From: an uncultured Christensenellaceae bacterium
Lineage (GTDB): Bacteria; Bacillota; Clostridia; Christensenellales; Pumilibacteraceae
DNA: 64,000 nt
NCBI GenBank assembly: GCA_910588155.1
Contig: CAJUPB010000001.1
Location: 186,001 to 250,000, forward strand
Direction: 5' to 3'
Made by a program: the position numbers and the translations under genes. This document shows positions 52,467 through 61,962 of this stretch, one piece after another (position 1 is the first letter of the stretch; each line of letters begins with the position of its first letter). The notes under the pieces are model-generated. The model searched no databases and was not told where the DNA came from. It saw only the letters and a program-made list of their open reading frames with translations.

Positions 52467-53383
52467 ACAAACTCCGCCCCCTCGTCAAACTTGTGTCCGC
52501 GCAAAAACTCTTTTGCTGCCAGCATCTTTTTGCCCGGAAATTGCAATTGGCCGATTTTTACTCCGCCGTCTTTGCAAGCAACTATTATTTCGTCGTCGAC
52601 GACCGATATTCTGCCGCAATTGCCGAAATTTCCTTCCGCAGGCAAAACTTTGCCAAGCTTTACCGCTTCGCCGTTCAGAACGCCATACGCTCCGGGAAAC
52701 GGAGTAACGCCGTTGCATCTGCAAACAATCTCGCGTTTTCCGCAAGAAAAATCCAAATGCCCGTCGCTTTTTTCCAACATTCTGCATTTGGTCGCCGCAG
52801 ACTCGTCCTGCGGAACGGGAACAATCTTGTTTTCCGACAGCAAATCCAAAGTGTCCGTCAACAATTTTGCGCCGATATTTTGCAATCTCTCGGTCAACTC
52901 GCCAGCCGTTTCGGTTTCGCCTATCAACGTTTTGACGCTCGCCAGCACAGCACCGTTATCTATTCCGATGTCGGTCTGCATAATGGTTATGCCCGTTTCT
53001 TTTTCTCCGTTTATGACTGCCCACTGTATGGGCGCGCTTCCGCGGTATTTAGGCAACAAAGATGCGTGCACATTTATCACTCCCAGAGGCGCAATCTGTA
53101 ATATTTCACGGCTCAAAATCTGCCCGTACGCAGCGGTCACCATAACATCCGCGCCCGCATTTTTTAAAACGTCTACGCCTTCCGTACGTATTTTTTCGAA
53201 TTGATAAACTTTGATTCCGTTTTGCTCCGCAAAAGTTTTTACGGGAGTCGGCAAAAGATTGCCTTTTCTGTCTCTGGCTCTGTCCGGTTGCGAAACAACG
53301 GCAACAACCTCGTGGTCCGACTCCGTCAAAGCTTTTAACGATGCAACCGCAAATTCTGGCGTTCCGAGAAAAACTACTTTCAA
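52463..53383 (-). CDS. fmt: Methionyl-tRNA formyltransferase
   Basis: Fmt formylates initiator Met-tRNA. The N-terminal transferase domain holds VVFLGTPEFAVASL and the catalytic INVHASLLPKYRGSAPIQWA region, followed by TGITIMQTDIGIDNG. A C-terminal tRNA-binding barrel ends the 306 residues. The start is TTG, seven bases after AAAGGAG. def lies upstream and supplies the matching deformylase. Confidence 0.97.
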   Translation of the reverse strand: MKVVFLGTPEFAVASLKALTESDHEVVAVVSQPDRARDRKGNLLPTPVKTFAEQNGIKVYQFEKIRTEGVDVLKNAGADVMVTAAYGQILSREILQIAPLGVINVHASLLPKYRGSAPIQWAVINGEKETGITIMQTDIGIDNGAVLASVKTLIGETETAGELTERLQNIGAKLLTDTLDLLSENKIVPVPQDESAATKCRMLEKSDGHLDFSCGKREIVCRCNGVTPFPGAYGVLNGEAVKLGKVLPAEGNFGNCGRISVVDDEIIVACKDGGVKIGQLQFPGKKMLAAKEFLRGHKFDEGAEFV

Positions 53384-53440
53384 TTTTATCTCCTTTAAAG
53401 TGTTTTGTGTGACATAATATGCTCTGTCCGCACATCAATG

Positions 53441-53890
53441 CTATTTCACGTCCACAATTTTATCTATAAACAAAACCCCGTCAAGGTGGTCTATTTCGTG
53501 ACTGAACGCCACCGCTTCGTAGTCGCTTATATGATAGACGTGTTTCTTACCCGTTCTGTCCTGTGCTTCTACCGTCATTTTTTTGGGTCGAGCAACGTTT
53601 CCGCTTCTGTTCGGCACACTCAAACAGCCCTCCGGACCGATTTGCGTGCCGCTCGATTTTACGATTATCGGATTGACAAGCTCGTATTTCGTCTGTCCGT
53701 CCACACATACCACGCACACGCGTTTCAGCAATCCCACTTGCGGCGCAGCGAGTCCGACTCCGTTTTCTTTAAACATCGTTTCAAACATATCGTCTATAAG
53801 ACAGGACAGTTTATCGTTAAAATCGACAACCTCTCTCGACTTTGCTCTCAACACGCTCTCTCCGAGTTTCACGATTCCTCTTGTAGCCAT
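53441..53890 (-). CDS. def: Peptide deformylase
   Basis: Def removes the N-formyl group from new proteins. All three motifs are present: GVGLAAPQVG, EGCLSVP (metal-binding Cys) and HEIDHLDGVLF (two metal-binding His and catalytic Glu). The 149-residue length is that of the short type. GAGGTGAT precedes the ATG. Pairs with fmt just downstream. Confidence 0.97.
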   Translation of the reverse strand: MATRGIVKLGESVLRAKSREVVDFNDKLSCLIDDMFETMFKENGVGLAAPQVGLLKRVCVVCVDGQTKYELVNPIIVKSSGTQIGPEGCLSVPNRSGNVARPKKMTVEAQDRTGKKHVYHISDYEAVAFSHEIDHLDGVLFIDKIVDVK

Positions 53891-53899
53891 AATATCACC

Positions 53900-56104
53900 T
53901 CAACTCAAATTATTGGGATTCACTTCGACAAAACAAACCGTCCTGCCGTTTCTGTATTTATCGGTTGCCTCGTATATCTTATCCAACGCCGCCTCGCCGC
54001 CGTTTATTATGCGCGCAAGCATTTGCATACGGTATTTTGACTGTATTCTTTTGACGGGTGACTTCATAGCTGCGGCGTACGCAAAATCTTCTTTATGACG
54101 GTTGACATACTCCATAACGTCGTCGTATATTTTTTTCAAGACGGAAAAACAATCATCTTCGCTTTCCGACGTCACGAGTATTCTCGCTATCAGCGCAAAA
54201 GGCGGATATTTCGTTATCTCGCGAAGATTTATTTCTTTTTCGTAAAAACCTTTGTAATCTCCGTTTACGGCATATCTGTACACATAATGATTGGGAGTAA
54301 ATGTTTGTAAAACAACCTTTCCCGGTTTACTGTCGCGCCCCGCCCTGCCCGACACTTGTGTTATGAGCTGAAAAGTGCGCTCCGTACTGCGATAATCGTT
54401 AAAATGCAAACTCATATCCGCATCAACGATTCCAACAAGCGTCACGTCGGGAAAATCGTGTCCTTTTGCAATCATCTGCGTTCCCACCAAAATCGATGCC
54501 TTGCGCGAAGCAAACCTTTGCAAAATCGTCGCGTGGGAATCTTTGGTCTGCGTCGTGTCGTTATCCATTCTCAATATTTCCTTATCAGGAAACATTTGCC
54601 GCAAGCATTCCACTACTTGCTGCGTTCCGACATAGCCGCGTTTTATATGTACGCTTTTACAATTCGGGCACACATCCAAAGACGAATATCTATTGCCGCA
54701 ATAATGACATTTCAGCACGTTTTCTTCTTTATGATATACCAGCGACACATCGCAGCGCTCGCATTTTGCCACATAGCCGCAACTGCGACACATAACATAC
54801 GAAGAATAGCCGCGTCTGTTCAAAAAGATTATGGCTTGATTGCCGCCCTCGACGCATTCATAGAGCTCCGACTCCAACCGTCCGGAAAAAATGCCGTTGT
54901 TTCCCGCAGCGAACTCTGCCGACATATTCACGATATCTATATGCGGAAGGCTGCGTTTGTTCACGCGCTGCGGCATTTCCACAAGTTTATACTCGCCTTT
55001 TTGCGCTCGATAGTACGACTCTATCGACGGCGTGGCACTGCCCATAACGAGATTGCATTTATTGTAATCGGCGCGAAAACGGGCAACCTCGTACGTACGA
55101 TAGCGGGGATTGCTCTCCGACGCATAGCTCGAATCGTGTTCCTCGTCTATTATAATAATTCCGACGTTTTTTATCGGCGCGAAAATTGCCGAACGCGCAC
55201 CGATTGCCACGGACGCTTCTCCGCTTATAAGACGCCGCCACTCGTCGAAACGTTCTCCCGCCGACAAACCGCTGTGAAGTATTGCGACATTGTCTCCGAA
55301 TCTCGCCTTAAACGACTTAAAGACCTGCGGCGTAAGAGATATTTCCGGCACAAGCATTATGGCGCTCCTTCCCTCTTTCAGCGCCTGCGAAATACACCTC
55401 ATATAAACTTCCGTTTTACCGCTTCCCGTCACTCCGTGCAAAAGGAACGTATCGTTTTTTTCGGACGTCACCGCATCGAGAGCCGCCTGTTGCTGCGGCG
55501 TCAGCGTATGCGATTTCGCCGCGTTTTCGCTTACGTCTTTATACGGCGCGCGTCTTATCTCGCGCGCACTCACTTCCAACACTTCGCGCGCTATCAGATT
55601 GCGGATTGCGGATGCGGAAAAGTTCTCGTTCATTTCCGACAGAGACGACGTTCCGTTTTCCCGCAGGAACAGACAAACATCGCGTTGTGCCTTCGCCGAC
55701 GGTTTGACATATTCGTCCAAATCCATACCTACAAACTTTTCGCGCAAAGTTATGTACTGTTTTTTCAGTTCCTTGACTCTTCCGCCGCGCATTTGCGAAG
55801 GAATAAACAAACGAAAGACGTCGACTATGCGCAAGTGATATTTTCTGCGCATAAAAGCCATCAATTCGAACATCTCTTCCGTGATTACAGGATAGTCGTC
55901 CAACGTTTTGACGATACATTTAAGCTTGTCCTCGGCAACTTCCGTATTCTCTTTCAAATCGGTTACGTAGCCCTCTATTTCGCGTTTACCGAACGGAACG
56001 GCTACGCGACTGCCTTTTTGCACGTTTTTTACGTCCGCAACTGCATAGTCGAACACTCTGTCTACTTCGCTTCCGCTTATGTCAACTATCACTTCCGCAA
56101 TCAT
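53900..56104 (-). CDS. priA: Primosomal protein N' (replication restart helicase PriA)
   Basis: PriA reloads the replisome at stalled forks. After an N-terminal DNA-binding domain come Walker A GVTGSGKT, the DEEHDSSY box, and the zinc-binding cysteine block between CRSCGYVAKCERC and CHYCGN...CPNCKS. The C-terminal helicase lobe has GTQMIAKGHDFP and QVSGRAGRD. The ATG at 56104 overlaps the coaBC stop in ATGA. Length is 734. A long plus-strand open frame across the same DNA is a shadow. Confidence 0.97.
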   Translation of the reverse strand: MIAEVIVDISGSEVDRVFDYAVADVKNVQKGSRVAVPFGKREIEGYVTDLKENTEVAEDKLKCIVKTLDDYPVITEEMFELMAFMRRKYHLRIVDVFRLFIPSQMRGGRVKELKKQYITLREKFVGMDLDEYVKPSAKAQRDVCLFLRENGTSSLSEMNENFSASAIRNLIAREVLEVSAREIRRAPYKDVSENAAKSHTLTPQQQAALDAVTSEKNDTFLLHGVTGSGKTEVYMRCISQALKEGRSAIMLVPEISLTPQVFKSFKARFGDNVAILHSGLSAGERFDEWRRLISGEASVAIGARSAIFAPIKNVGIIIIDEEHDSSYASESNPRYRTYEVARFRADYNKCNLVMGSATPSIESYYRAQKGEYKLVEMPQRVNKRSLPHIDIVNMSAEFAAGNNGIFSGRLESELYECVEGGNQAIIFLNRRGYSSYVMCRSCGYVAKCERCDVSLVYHKEENVLKCHYCGNRYSSLDVCPNCKSVHIKRGYVGTQQVVECLRQMFPDKEILRMDNDTTQTKDSHATILQRFASRKASILVGTQMIAKGHDFPDVTLVGIVDADMSLHFNDYRSTERTFQLITQVSGRAGRDSKPGKVVLQTFTPNHYVYRYAVNGDYKGFYEKEINLREITKYPPFALIARILVTSESEDDCFSVLKKIYDDVMEYVNRHKEDFAYAAAMKSPVKRIQSKYRMQMLARIINGGEAALDKIYEATDKYRNGRTVCFVEVNPNNLS

Positions 56105-57276
56105 AGTCTGCAAATCTCGTCCAAAATGATGTCCGCAAGCGCTGTTTTTGCCATTTTCGGACAATCAAGTTCTTTGTCTTTCGTAATCAGAGTCGCTATA
56201 TTCGTATCCGTGTCAAATCCCGCACCTTCGAGCGTTACATCGTTTGCGACAACCATATCCGCATTCTTCGAAACAAGTTTTTTGCGCGCGTTCTCTATAA
56301 GGTTTTGTGTTTCGGCACAGAATACCACAAGCTTTCTGCCGCCCTTGACTTCTCCCACCGCCTTGGCTATATCGGGATTCTTATTTAATTTCAGCGTCAA
56401 CGAATTCGACTTTATCTTTTGCTCCGTAAAAACAGTCGCATAATCCGACGGCGCCGCCGCCTTGATTACAATATCGCATCTCTCGACATTCTTCATTACG
56501 GCATCATACATATCGCGCGTAGTCTGCACCTCTATAAGTTCGTCGTATCCGCAAGGCGGCAAACTCATAACACCCGCAACAAGAATGACTTTTCCGCCGC
56601 GACGCTTTACGGCATTGCACAAAGCCAAACCCATTTTACCGCCGGAGCGGTTGGATATGAATCGCACGGGGTCTATCGGCTCGCGCGTAGCGCCTGCCGT
56701 TATGAGAACGGTTTTTCCATTGAAATCGATTTTGGGATTTAATATGTCCTCTATTCTTTCGAAAATATCTTCCGGCTCGGCAAGTCTGCCCTTGCCGCTG
56801 TCTCCGCAAGCCAATCTTCCGCTTTGCGCATCGACAAACAGACAACCGCGATTCTGCAAAGTTTCCCGATTCTTTACCGTGGCGGGAGCAAAATACATAT
56901 TCGTATTCATCGCCGGAGCTATCAAAACGGGACAGGCAGCCGCAAGCAGTGTCGTAGTCAAAAAGTCATCGGCTATTCCGCAAGCGTATTTTGCCATAAC
57001 ATTCGCCGTACACGGCGCAATCACAAACAAATCCGCTTTTTTCGCCAATGAAACGTGTTCCACTTCCCAAGTGAAATTTCTATTGAACATATCGCAAACA
57101 ACGCGATTTTTGGACAGCGTTTCGAAAGTCAACGGCGTGACAAAACGCGCGGCGTTTTCCGTCATTACGACGTGAACGTCGGCTTCTGCTTTTTTGAGCA
57201 TACTCACCAAAGAACATACTTTATAAGCGGCTATGCCTCCGCAAACGCCGACTACGACAGTCTTGCCTTTTAACAC
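56101..57276 (-). CDS. coaBC: Bifunctional phosphopantothenoylcysteine decarboxylase/synthetase
   Basis: CoaBC carries out two steps of coenzyme A synthesis. The N-terminal flavin-dependent CoaC half has VGVCGGIAAYK, the His of VEHVSLAKKADL, APAMNTNMY and CGDSGKGRL. The CoaB half begins near residue 185 with ITAGATREPIDPVRFISN and SGGKMG. The GTG at 57276 is chosen for the GAGG seven bases upstream; the TTG two codons earlier lies too near the SD. Length is 391. Confidence 0.96.
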   Translation of the reverse strand: MLKGKTVVVGVCGGIAAYKVCSLVSMLKKAEADVHVVMTENAARFVTPLTFETLSKNRVVCDMFNRNFTWEVEHVSLAKKADLFVIAPCTANVMAKYACGIADDFLTTTLLAAACPVLIAPAMNTNMYFAPATVKNRETLQNRGCLFVDAQSGRLACGDSGKGRLAEPEDIFERIEDILNPKIDFNGKTVLITAGATREPIDPVRFISNRSGGKMGLALCNAVKRRGGKVILVAGVMSLPPCGYDELIEVQTTRDMYDAVMKNVERCDIVIKAAAPSDYATVFTEQKIKSNSLTLKLNKNPDIAKAVGEVKGGRKLVVFCAETQNLIENARKKLVSKNADMVVANDVTLEGAGFDTDTNIATLITKDKELDCPKMAKTALADIILDEICRL

Positions 57277-57278
57277 AG

Positions 57279-57476
57279 TCAATCCTCGTAACCCGCAGTC
57301 ACTCTTCCGCCGTATACCTCTCTTGCGGCAATGGCTATCGCTCTCTCTCCGGAGTTGTTAAGTCCTTCGCTGTCCTTGTCGAGAAGCTGACGCGCTCTTT
57401 TTGTTACAAGACAAACGAGCGCATATTTGCACCCTACCTTTTCTATCATTTTATCGATAGGCGGTTCAATCATCAT
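57279..57476 (-). CDS. rpoZ: RNA polymerase omega subunit
   Basis: Omega helps assemble RNA polymerase. The 65-residue protein shows EPPIDKMIEKVGCKYALV, VTKRARQLL and an ERAIAIAAREVYGG helix. Two consecutive ATG codons occur at the start. It lies in its usual place between gmk and coaBC. Confidence 0.95.
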   Translation of the reverse strand: MMIEPPIDKMIEKVGCKYALVCLVTKRARQLLDKDSEGLNNSGERAIAIAAREVYGGRVTAGYED

Positions 57477-57505
57477 AATAATATTACTCCTTAATAATAG
57501 ATTAT

Positions 57506-58117
57506 TTACTTTTTATTTTCAAGCATACCTTTTATGATATGCTCGTTGCGATTCATACGGCATTTTTCGGCGCGTATAATGGCAACGACTTTTTCTGCGG
57601 CAACGTCGGCGTCGTCGTTGAAAACTATGTAATCGAAATCATTGTATTCCGACAGCTCCCTTTTGGCGTTCCCCAACCGAGTAGCCAAACTGTCGGCAGA
57701 CTCTGTGCCGCGCGCAATCAAGCGGCTTTCCAATTCCTTAAACGACGGCGGCATTATATATATCGTCAATGCGTCGGGATATTTCTTCTTTATCTGGCGG
57801 CTTCCGAAATTATCGATTTCGAAAATTACGTCGTTTCCGTTTTTAAGCATTTCGAATACGGGTGCTTTCGGCGTTCCGTAATTATGACAGTAAACCGATG
57901 CGGTTTCCAAAAACTCTCCGTCCGCAATCATTTGGCTATACTCTTCTTCTGTTTTGAAGTAGTAGTGAACGCCCTCTATTTCGTTTATGCGCTTTTTTCT
58001 GGTTGTAACCGATATCGACTTTTTGATATTCGGCAGTATCTTCAATACTTTGTCGTGAATGGTACCTTTACCTGCGCCAGAGGGTCCCGACAATACAATA
58101 AGCAATCCATCATACAT
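57506..58117 (-). CDS. gmk: Guanylate kinase
   Basis: Gmk phosphorylates GMP to GDP. The P-loop LSGPSGAGKGT lies at the N-terminus, followed by SVTTRKKRINEIEGVHYYF (GMP binding) and the IVFNDDADVAAEKV region. The ATG at 58117 is preferred because GGAGTGAT lies just upstream; an ATG six codons earlier lacks a good SD. Length is 203. The 5' end overlaps none of yicC once this start is used. Confidence 0.96.
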   Translation of the reverse strand: MYDGLLIVLSGPSGAGKGTIHDKVLKILPNIKKSISVTTRKKRINEIEGVHYYFKTEEEYSQMIADGEFLETASVYCHNYGTPKAPVFEMLKNGNDVIFEIDNFGSRQIKKKYPDALTIYIMPPSFKELESRLIARGTESADSLATRLGNAKRELSEYNDFDYIVFNDDADVAAEKVVAIIRAEKCRMNRNEHIIKGMLENKK

Positions 58118-58124
58118 AGTTTTA

Positions 58125-59000
58125 TCACTCCGCATTTCTTATTTGTTCTTTGATTTTTTCCAATTCGTTTTTCATAGCCACGACACATTCCGTAAGCTCC
58201 GTATCGTTCGACTTGCTTCCCATAGTATTTATTTCACGGTTCATTTCCTGCGAAAGGAAATCCATTTTTCTGCCTTGCGGCTCATCGGATTCCAAACAAC
58301 GCAAGAACTGATTTATATGTGACGTAAGTCTCGATATTTCTTCGTTTATGTCCGCTTTGTCGGCAAAGAACGCGGTTTCGTTCAATAAACGGGTTTCGTC
58401 CACCTCGACGCCGTCCAAGATTTCTTTCATACGTGCTTTCAATTTTTCGCGGTATTCCTTGACCACAATCGGGGCGCGCTTTACGACTTTTTCGAGATAG
58501 CCTATTATGTTTTCGGTAAGCATTTTCAAATCGGCTTTCACCGTCGCTCCTTCCGTCAGTCGCATAGCGTCCAAATTTTTCACGGCTTCTTCCACGGCTT
58601 GTTTAGCCAAAGCTTTGACCTGCGCTTCGTCGTCCTCGCCTGCCGTGATTTTCAGAACGTCCGCGCTGCGCATCAATGCGGTAACCTGAAAATCGTCTTC
58701 GAGACAGTATTGAGTCCTCAAAAGTTTTGACGTTTTTATAAGTTCGCTTGCCAATGCGTAATCGACGTCTATCCGTTTATCGGTTTCCGATTTATTCTCG
58801 TAATTCACGTATACGTCCACGCTTCCGCGACGGACGACGGCTTTCACTCCGTTGCGCAACGTTTCTTCCACGAAAGCAAGCGGTTTCGGCAATTTGCAGC
58901 CTATATCCAAGTATCTGTTATTTACCGCTTTCAGCTCTACCGTGAAAGTTCTGTCGCCTTTTACGGCAACGCCCTTGCCGTATCCCGTCATACTCTTCAT
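58125..59000 (-). CDS. yicC: YicC family endoribonuclease
   Basis: YicC/YloC proteins are endoribonucleases that act on mRNA and small RNAs. The N-terminus MKSMTGYGKG and the C-terminal GRKMDFLSQEMNREINTMGSK are the two strongest family signatures; a helical middle separates them. The ATG at 59000 overlaps the previous stop in ATGA and follows AGAGG. Length is 291. It sits beside gmk as in most Firmicutes. Confidence 0.95.
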   Translation of the reverse strand: MKSMTGYGKGVAVKGDRTFTVELKAVNNRYLDIGCKLPKPLAFVEETLRNGVKAVVRRGSVDVYVNYENKSETDKRIDVDYALASELIKTSKLLRTQYCLEDDFQVTALMRSADVLKITAGEDDEAQVKALAKQAVEEAVKNLDAMRLTEGATVKADLKMLTENIIGYLEKVVKRAPIVVKEYREKLKARMKEILDGVEVDETRLLNETAFFADKADINEEISRLTSHINQFLRCLESDEPQGRKMDFLSQEMNREINTMGSKSNDTELTECVVAMKNELEKIKEQIRNAE

Positions 59001-59974
59001 AAGCCGCACCTCTCAAAATACTTATACATCTCGTCGGATTCCGGTTTCACGACCGTTTCCATTCCGTCGATTCCGACAAGCAACACTTCGCCGTCGGTAA
59101 TCACGCCTATTTCACTGACTTCTATTCCTGCCGCAATCAGTTTTTCGACAGGCTCCGCATCGTTTGCCGCAAAAAGCATACTTCCGCTGGAAATCAGTCT
59201 TGCCGGATTGATTTCGTACTTATTGCACAAGCGCTTCGTAAAATCGCTTACGGGAAAGGCTTTTTCGTACATCAACGCGCCTTTGCCGCAACCGAGACAT
59301 ACTTCCGCAACGGCGCCTATCACTCCGCCCTCGGTGATATCGTGCATTATGCTCACGAAAGGACTGTCGCGGAGAATTCTTCCTTCTTTTTCCACGGAAA
59401 GCTGTTTTCGATAAGTTTCGCACAGCGATTTCTCCGTTTGACTCAAACTCTCCTTGCCTCCGTCGACGATTATCGTCGTCCCCTCCATTCCGAGAGTTTT
59501 TGTCACATAAAGTTTATCGCCGACTCTCAAAGAAGTCTTTTTCACGAGTCTTTCGGTTTTGCCTATTGCCGTACCGCTGACGATTGGTCTTGTGACGCAA
59601 TCGGAAAACTCGGTATGTCCTCCGATTATAGCTACGTTCGCACTTGCGGCTTTTGCGGACGCCGCCGCCATAATTTGCTCTATATCGCTTTCTGACGCAT
59701 CGGGCGGCACTATTACGGTCAGCATAAGCGCAAAAGGCTCGCCGCCGCAAGCAACGATATCGTTGCAACAAACGGAAACCGCCAACTCGCCCAACTTATC
59801 GGCAGGCATAGCTGCGGTAATCGGGTCGGACGACAGCAACACAAATTCATTCGTCTTTACCGCCGCGCAATCCTCACCCTGCGCCGCCGAAAGAACGACT
59901 TCGCTACGGGAATACGACAGCTTATCCAAGACGTATTTTTGTAATTCTTCTGCCGACAATTTACCGAATCTCAT
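58997..59974 (-). CDS. AIR synthase/HypE/ThiL-superfamily protein
   Basis: The 325-residue protein belongs to the PurM-like ATP-binding family. It has MRFGKLSAEELQKYV, GEDCAAVK, SSDPITAAM, a glycine-rich IIGGHTEFSD and MHDITEGGVIGAVAE. The family includes ThiL, HypE and PurM, and this member resembles the stand-alone HypE-like group of unknown substrate. The ATG at 59974 gives the family's expected N-terminus but has no SD, and a strong promoter lies only nine bases upstream. Confidence 0.8.
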   Translation of the reverse strand: MRFGKLSAEELQKYVLDKLSYSRSEVVLSAAQGEDCAAVKTNEFVLLSSDPITAAMPADKLGELAVSVCCNDIVACGGEPFALMLTVIVPPDASESDIEQIMAAASAKAASANVAIIGGHTEFSDCVTRPIVSGTAIGKTERLVKKTSLRVGDKLYVTKTLGMEGTTIIVDGGKESLSQTEKSLCETYRKQLSVEKEGRILRDSPFVSIMHDITEGGVIGAVAEVCLGCGKGALMYEKAFPVSDFTKRLCNKYEINPARLISSGSMLFAANDAEPVEKLIAAGIEVSEIGVITDGEVLLVGIDGMETVVKPESDEMYKYFERCGL

Positions 59975-59983
59975 ACACTTTTA

Positions 59984-60012
59984 ATTATATCATATTCGCA
60001 AATATATTTCAA
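59984..60012 (-). promoter_or_regulatory. Promoter directly abutting the AIR-synthase-like gene
   Basis: On the minus strand TTGAAA (60007-60012) and a perfect TATAAT (59984-59989) are 17 bases apart. The -35 overlaps the ligA stop, and only nine bases separate the -10 from the ATG at 59974. Confidence 0.75.
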
Positions 60013-61943
60013 CTGTTTATCAGGCTTTTAAACTCATTATCGTCGATTATTTTCACGCCGAGTTTGCGTGCTTTTTCCAATTTGGAACCTGCGTCTTCTC
60101 CCGCGATAACCAAATCGGTATCTTGTGTCACTGCCGATTGCACTTTTCCGCCGCGCTCTTCTATTATCTTCGCGGCGGCATCTCTCGGCATAGAAATTTT
60201 GCCCGTCAGCACAACTTTCAGACCGTCGAAAACGCCGCCGACGTTTCTCTCCTCGAATCGAGGATTGATACCCAAGTTTTTAAAACGTTCGACGATTTCT
60301 CCGTGTTTTTCAAAGAATGCGACTATGCTTCCCGCAACTATTTCCCCGACTTCGTCGATTTCCAAAAGACTCTGCGCATCGGCGGCGGCAAGAGCGTCTA
60401 TACTCTTAAAGCTTTCCGCCAAATCTTCGGCGGTTTTTCGTCCCACATTCGGTATTCCCAACGCATTGATAAAGTTGCCGAGCTTGACTTGTTTGCTGTT
60501 TTCGACCGAAGCGAGAAAATTGGAAATCTTTTTTTCCTTGAAGCCGTCTATTTTAGACAGTCCTTCTTCGTCCAAAAAATACAAATCGGTTACGGAACGA
60601 ACGCCCAACGTGTCGTAAAGTCTTTCTATCGTCTTGTCACTGACGCCGTCGATATCCATACAGCCCTTTGAACAGAAATGTTCTATCCTTCCGCAAACCT
60701 GCGGCTTACAGCCGTATTCGTTGGGACAAAATATATGCGCTCCGTTTTCGTACAGTTCCGCACCGCACGCGGGACAGGTTTCGGGAACGGGAACGTCTTT
60801 TCCGTCGAGTTCTTCCGCGATACCGAGTATTTCCGGAATCACGTCGTTGCTGCGCCTGATAAACACCGTTGCTCCGATTTTTATGCCTTTTCTGCGAATG
60901 TCGCCGTAATTGTTCAACGTGGCTTTTTGTATTGTGGCACCGCAAAGTTCCACCGGTTCGAGTTTCCCCAGCGGAGTCAGTTTTCCCGTTCTGCCCACCT
61001 GCCAAACAACGTCTTTCAATTTCGTGACCGCTTCTTCCGCCTCGAATTTGTAAGCCATTGCCCAGCGCGGGAACTTATCCGTATAACCGAGTTTGTCCCT
61101 CAAAGCAAAGTCGTTTACTTTTACCACCATACCGTCTATAAGAAAATCCAGTCGGTTCTTGTCGACGGCGTTTATCTTATCGATTATTTCCGACATATTC
61201 TCGGAACAGAAAAGCATTTCGGTTTTAAAGCGGTTTGCCCGTAAAAACTCGATACACTCGGATTGCGAGGACAGCAGTTTTCCGTCGCCTCCGCGCTTAT
61301 AATTCACGTTATAAAAAATTATGTCCAATTTGCGCTGTGCGGTAACTTTCGGGTCGAGATTTCTTATTGCTCCCGCCACGCCGTTGCGTGCATTTTTCAG
61401 CGGTTCTTTTGCCGTTTTATTGTACTCTCTCAATGCGCTCAAACGCATTATTCCCTCGCCCTGTACCTCTAAAACGCCTTTAAACGGTATTTCCAGAGGT
61501 ATAGACTTGACCGTGGATACTTGCGCGGTTACATCTTCGCCTACCGTACCGTTTCCGCGAGTTGACGCGCAACGAAAAAAACCGTCCTCGTAAGTGAGGC
61601 ACAGAGTCAGTCCGTCCAGCTTGTATTCCAACGTGTATTCGACTTCTCTTTCCGCCGCTTTTTTGATTTTTTCGTCCCACGCGGAAAGCTCTTCGAAGCT
61701 GTTTCTTTTGTCCAAACTGTACAGCTTATGCAAATGCTTGTGCTCGGCAAATTCTCTGACCGGTTCGCCGCCGATGCGTCTGGTCGGAGACGACGGTAAA
61801 ACGATGTTTTCCGCTTTTTCCAAAGCCGCCAATTCGTCGTATAATTTATCGTACTGTCCGTCGGAAATCAACGGGTTGTCGAGAACGTAATAATGATAAG
61901 CATATCTGTTAAGCTGCTCGACGAGTTCTTCCATTCTTGACAT
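60009..61943 (-). CDS. ligA: NAD-dependent DNA ligase LigA
   Basis: LigA seals nicks using NAD+. The Ia domain (YYVLDNPLISDGQYD), the adenylation lysine K108 in YKLDG, the OB fold, a four-Cys zinc finger (CPACG...CPNEYGCKPQVC), helix-hairpin-helix repeats and a C-terminal BRCT domain (VVLTGKI...) occur in order. The ATG at 61943 follows GGGAG. At 644 residues it is of normal size. pcrA ends 19 bases upstream. Confidence 0.97.
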   Translation of the reverse strand: MSRMEELVEQLNRYAYHYYVLDNPLISDGQYDKLYDELAALEKAENIVLPSSPTRRIGGEPVREFAEHKHLHKLYSLDKRNSFEELSAWDEKIKKAAEREVEYTLEYKLDGLTLCLTYEDGFFRCASTRGNGTVGEDVTAQVSTVKSIPLEIPFKGVLEVQGEGIMRLSALREYNKTAKEPLKNARNGVAGAIRNLDPKVTAQRKLDIIFYNVNYKRGGDGKLLSSQSECIEFLRANRFKTEMLFCSENMSEIIDKINAVDKNRLDFLIDGMVVKVNDFALRDKLGYTDKFPRWAMAYKFEAEEAVTKLKDVVWQVGRTGKLTPLGKLEPVELCGATIQKATLNNYGDIRRKGIKIGATVFIRRSNDVIPEILGIAEELDGKDVPVPETCPACGAELYENGAHIFCPNEYGCKPQVCGRIEHFCSKGCMDIDGVSDKTIERLYDTLGVRSVTDLYFLDEEGLSKIDGFKEKKISNFLASVENSKQVKLGNFINALGIPNVGRKTAEDLAESFKSIDALAAADAQSLLEIDEVGEIVAGSIVAFFEKHGEIVERFKNLGINPRFEERNVGGVFDGLKVVLTGKISMPRDAAAKIIEERGGKVQSAVTQDTDLVIAGEDAGSKLEKARKLGVKIIDDNEFKSLINS

Positions 61944-61962
61944 TTTCGATATCTCCCGAAAC

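Noticed and set aside
54356..56443. Plus-strand open frame of 695 codons
   Set aside because: It covers priA and part of coaBC on the other strand and shows no domain, only Arg/His-rich sequence typical of shadows.
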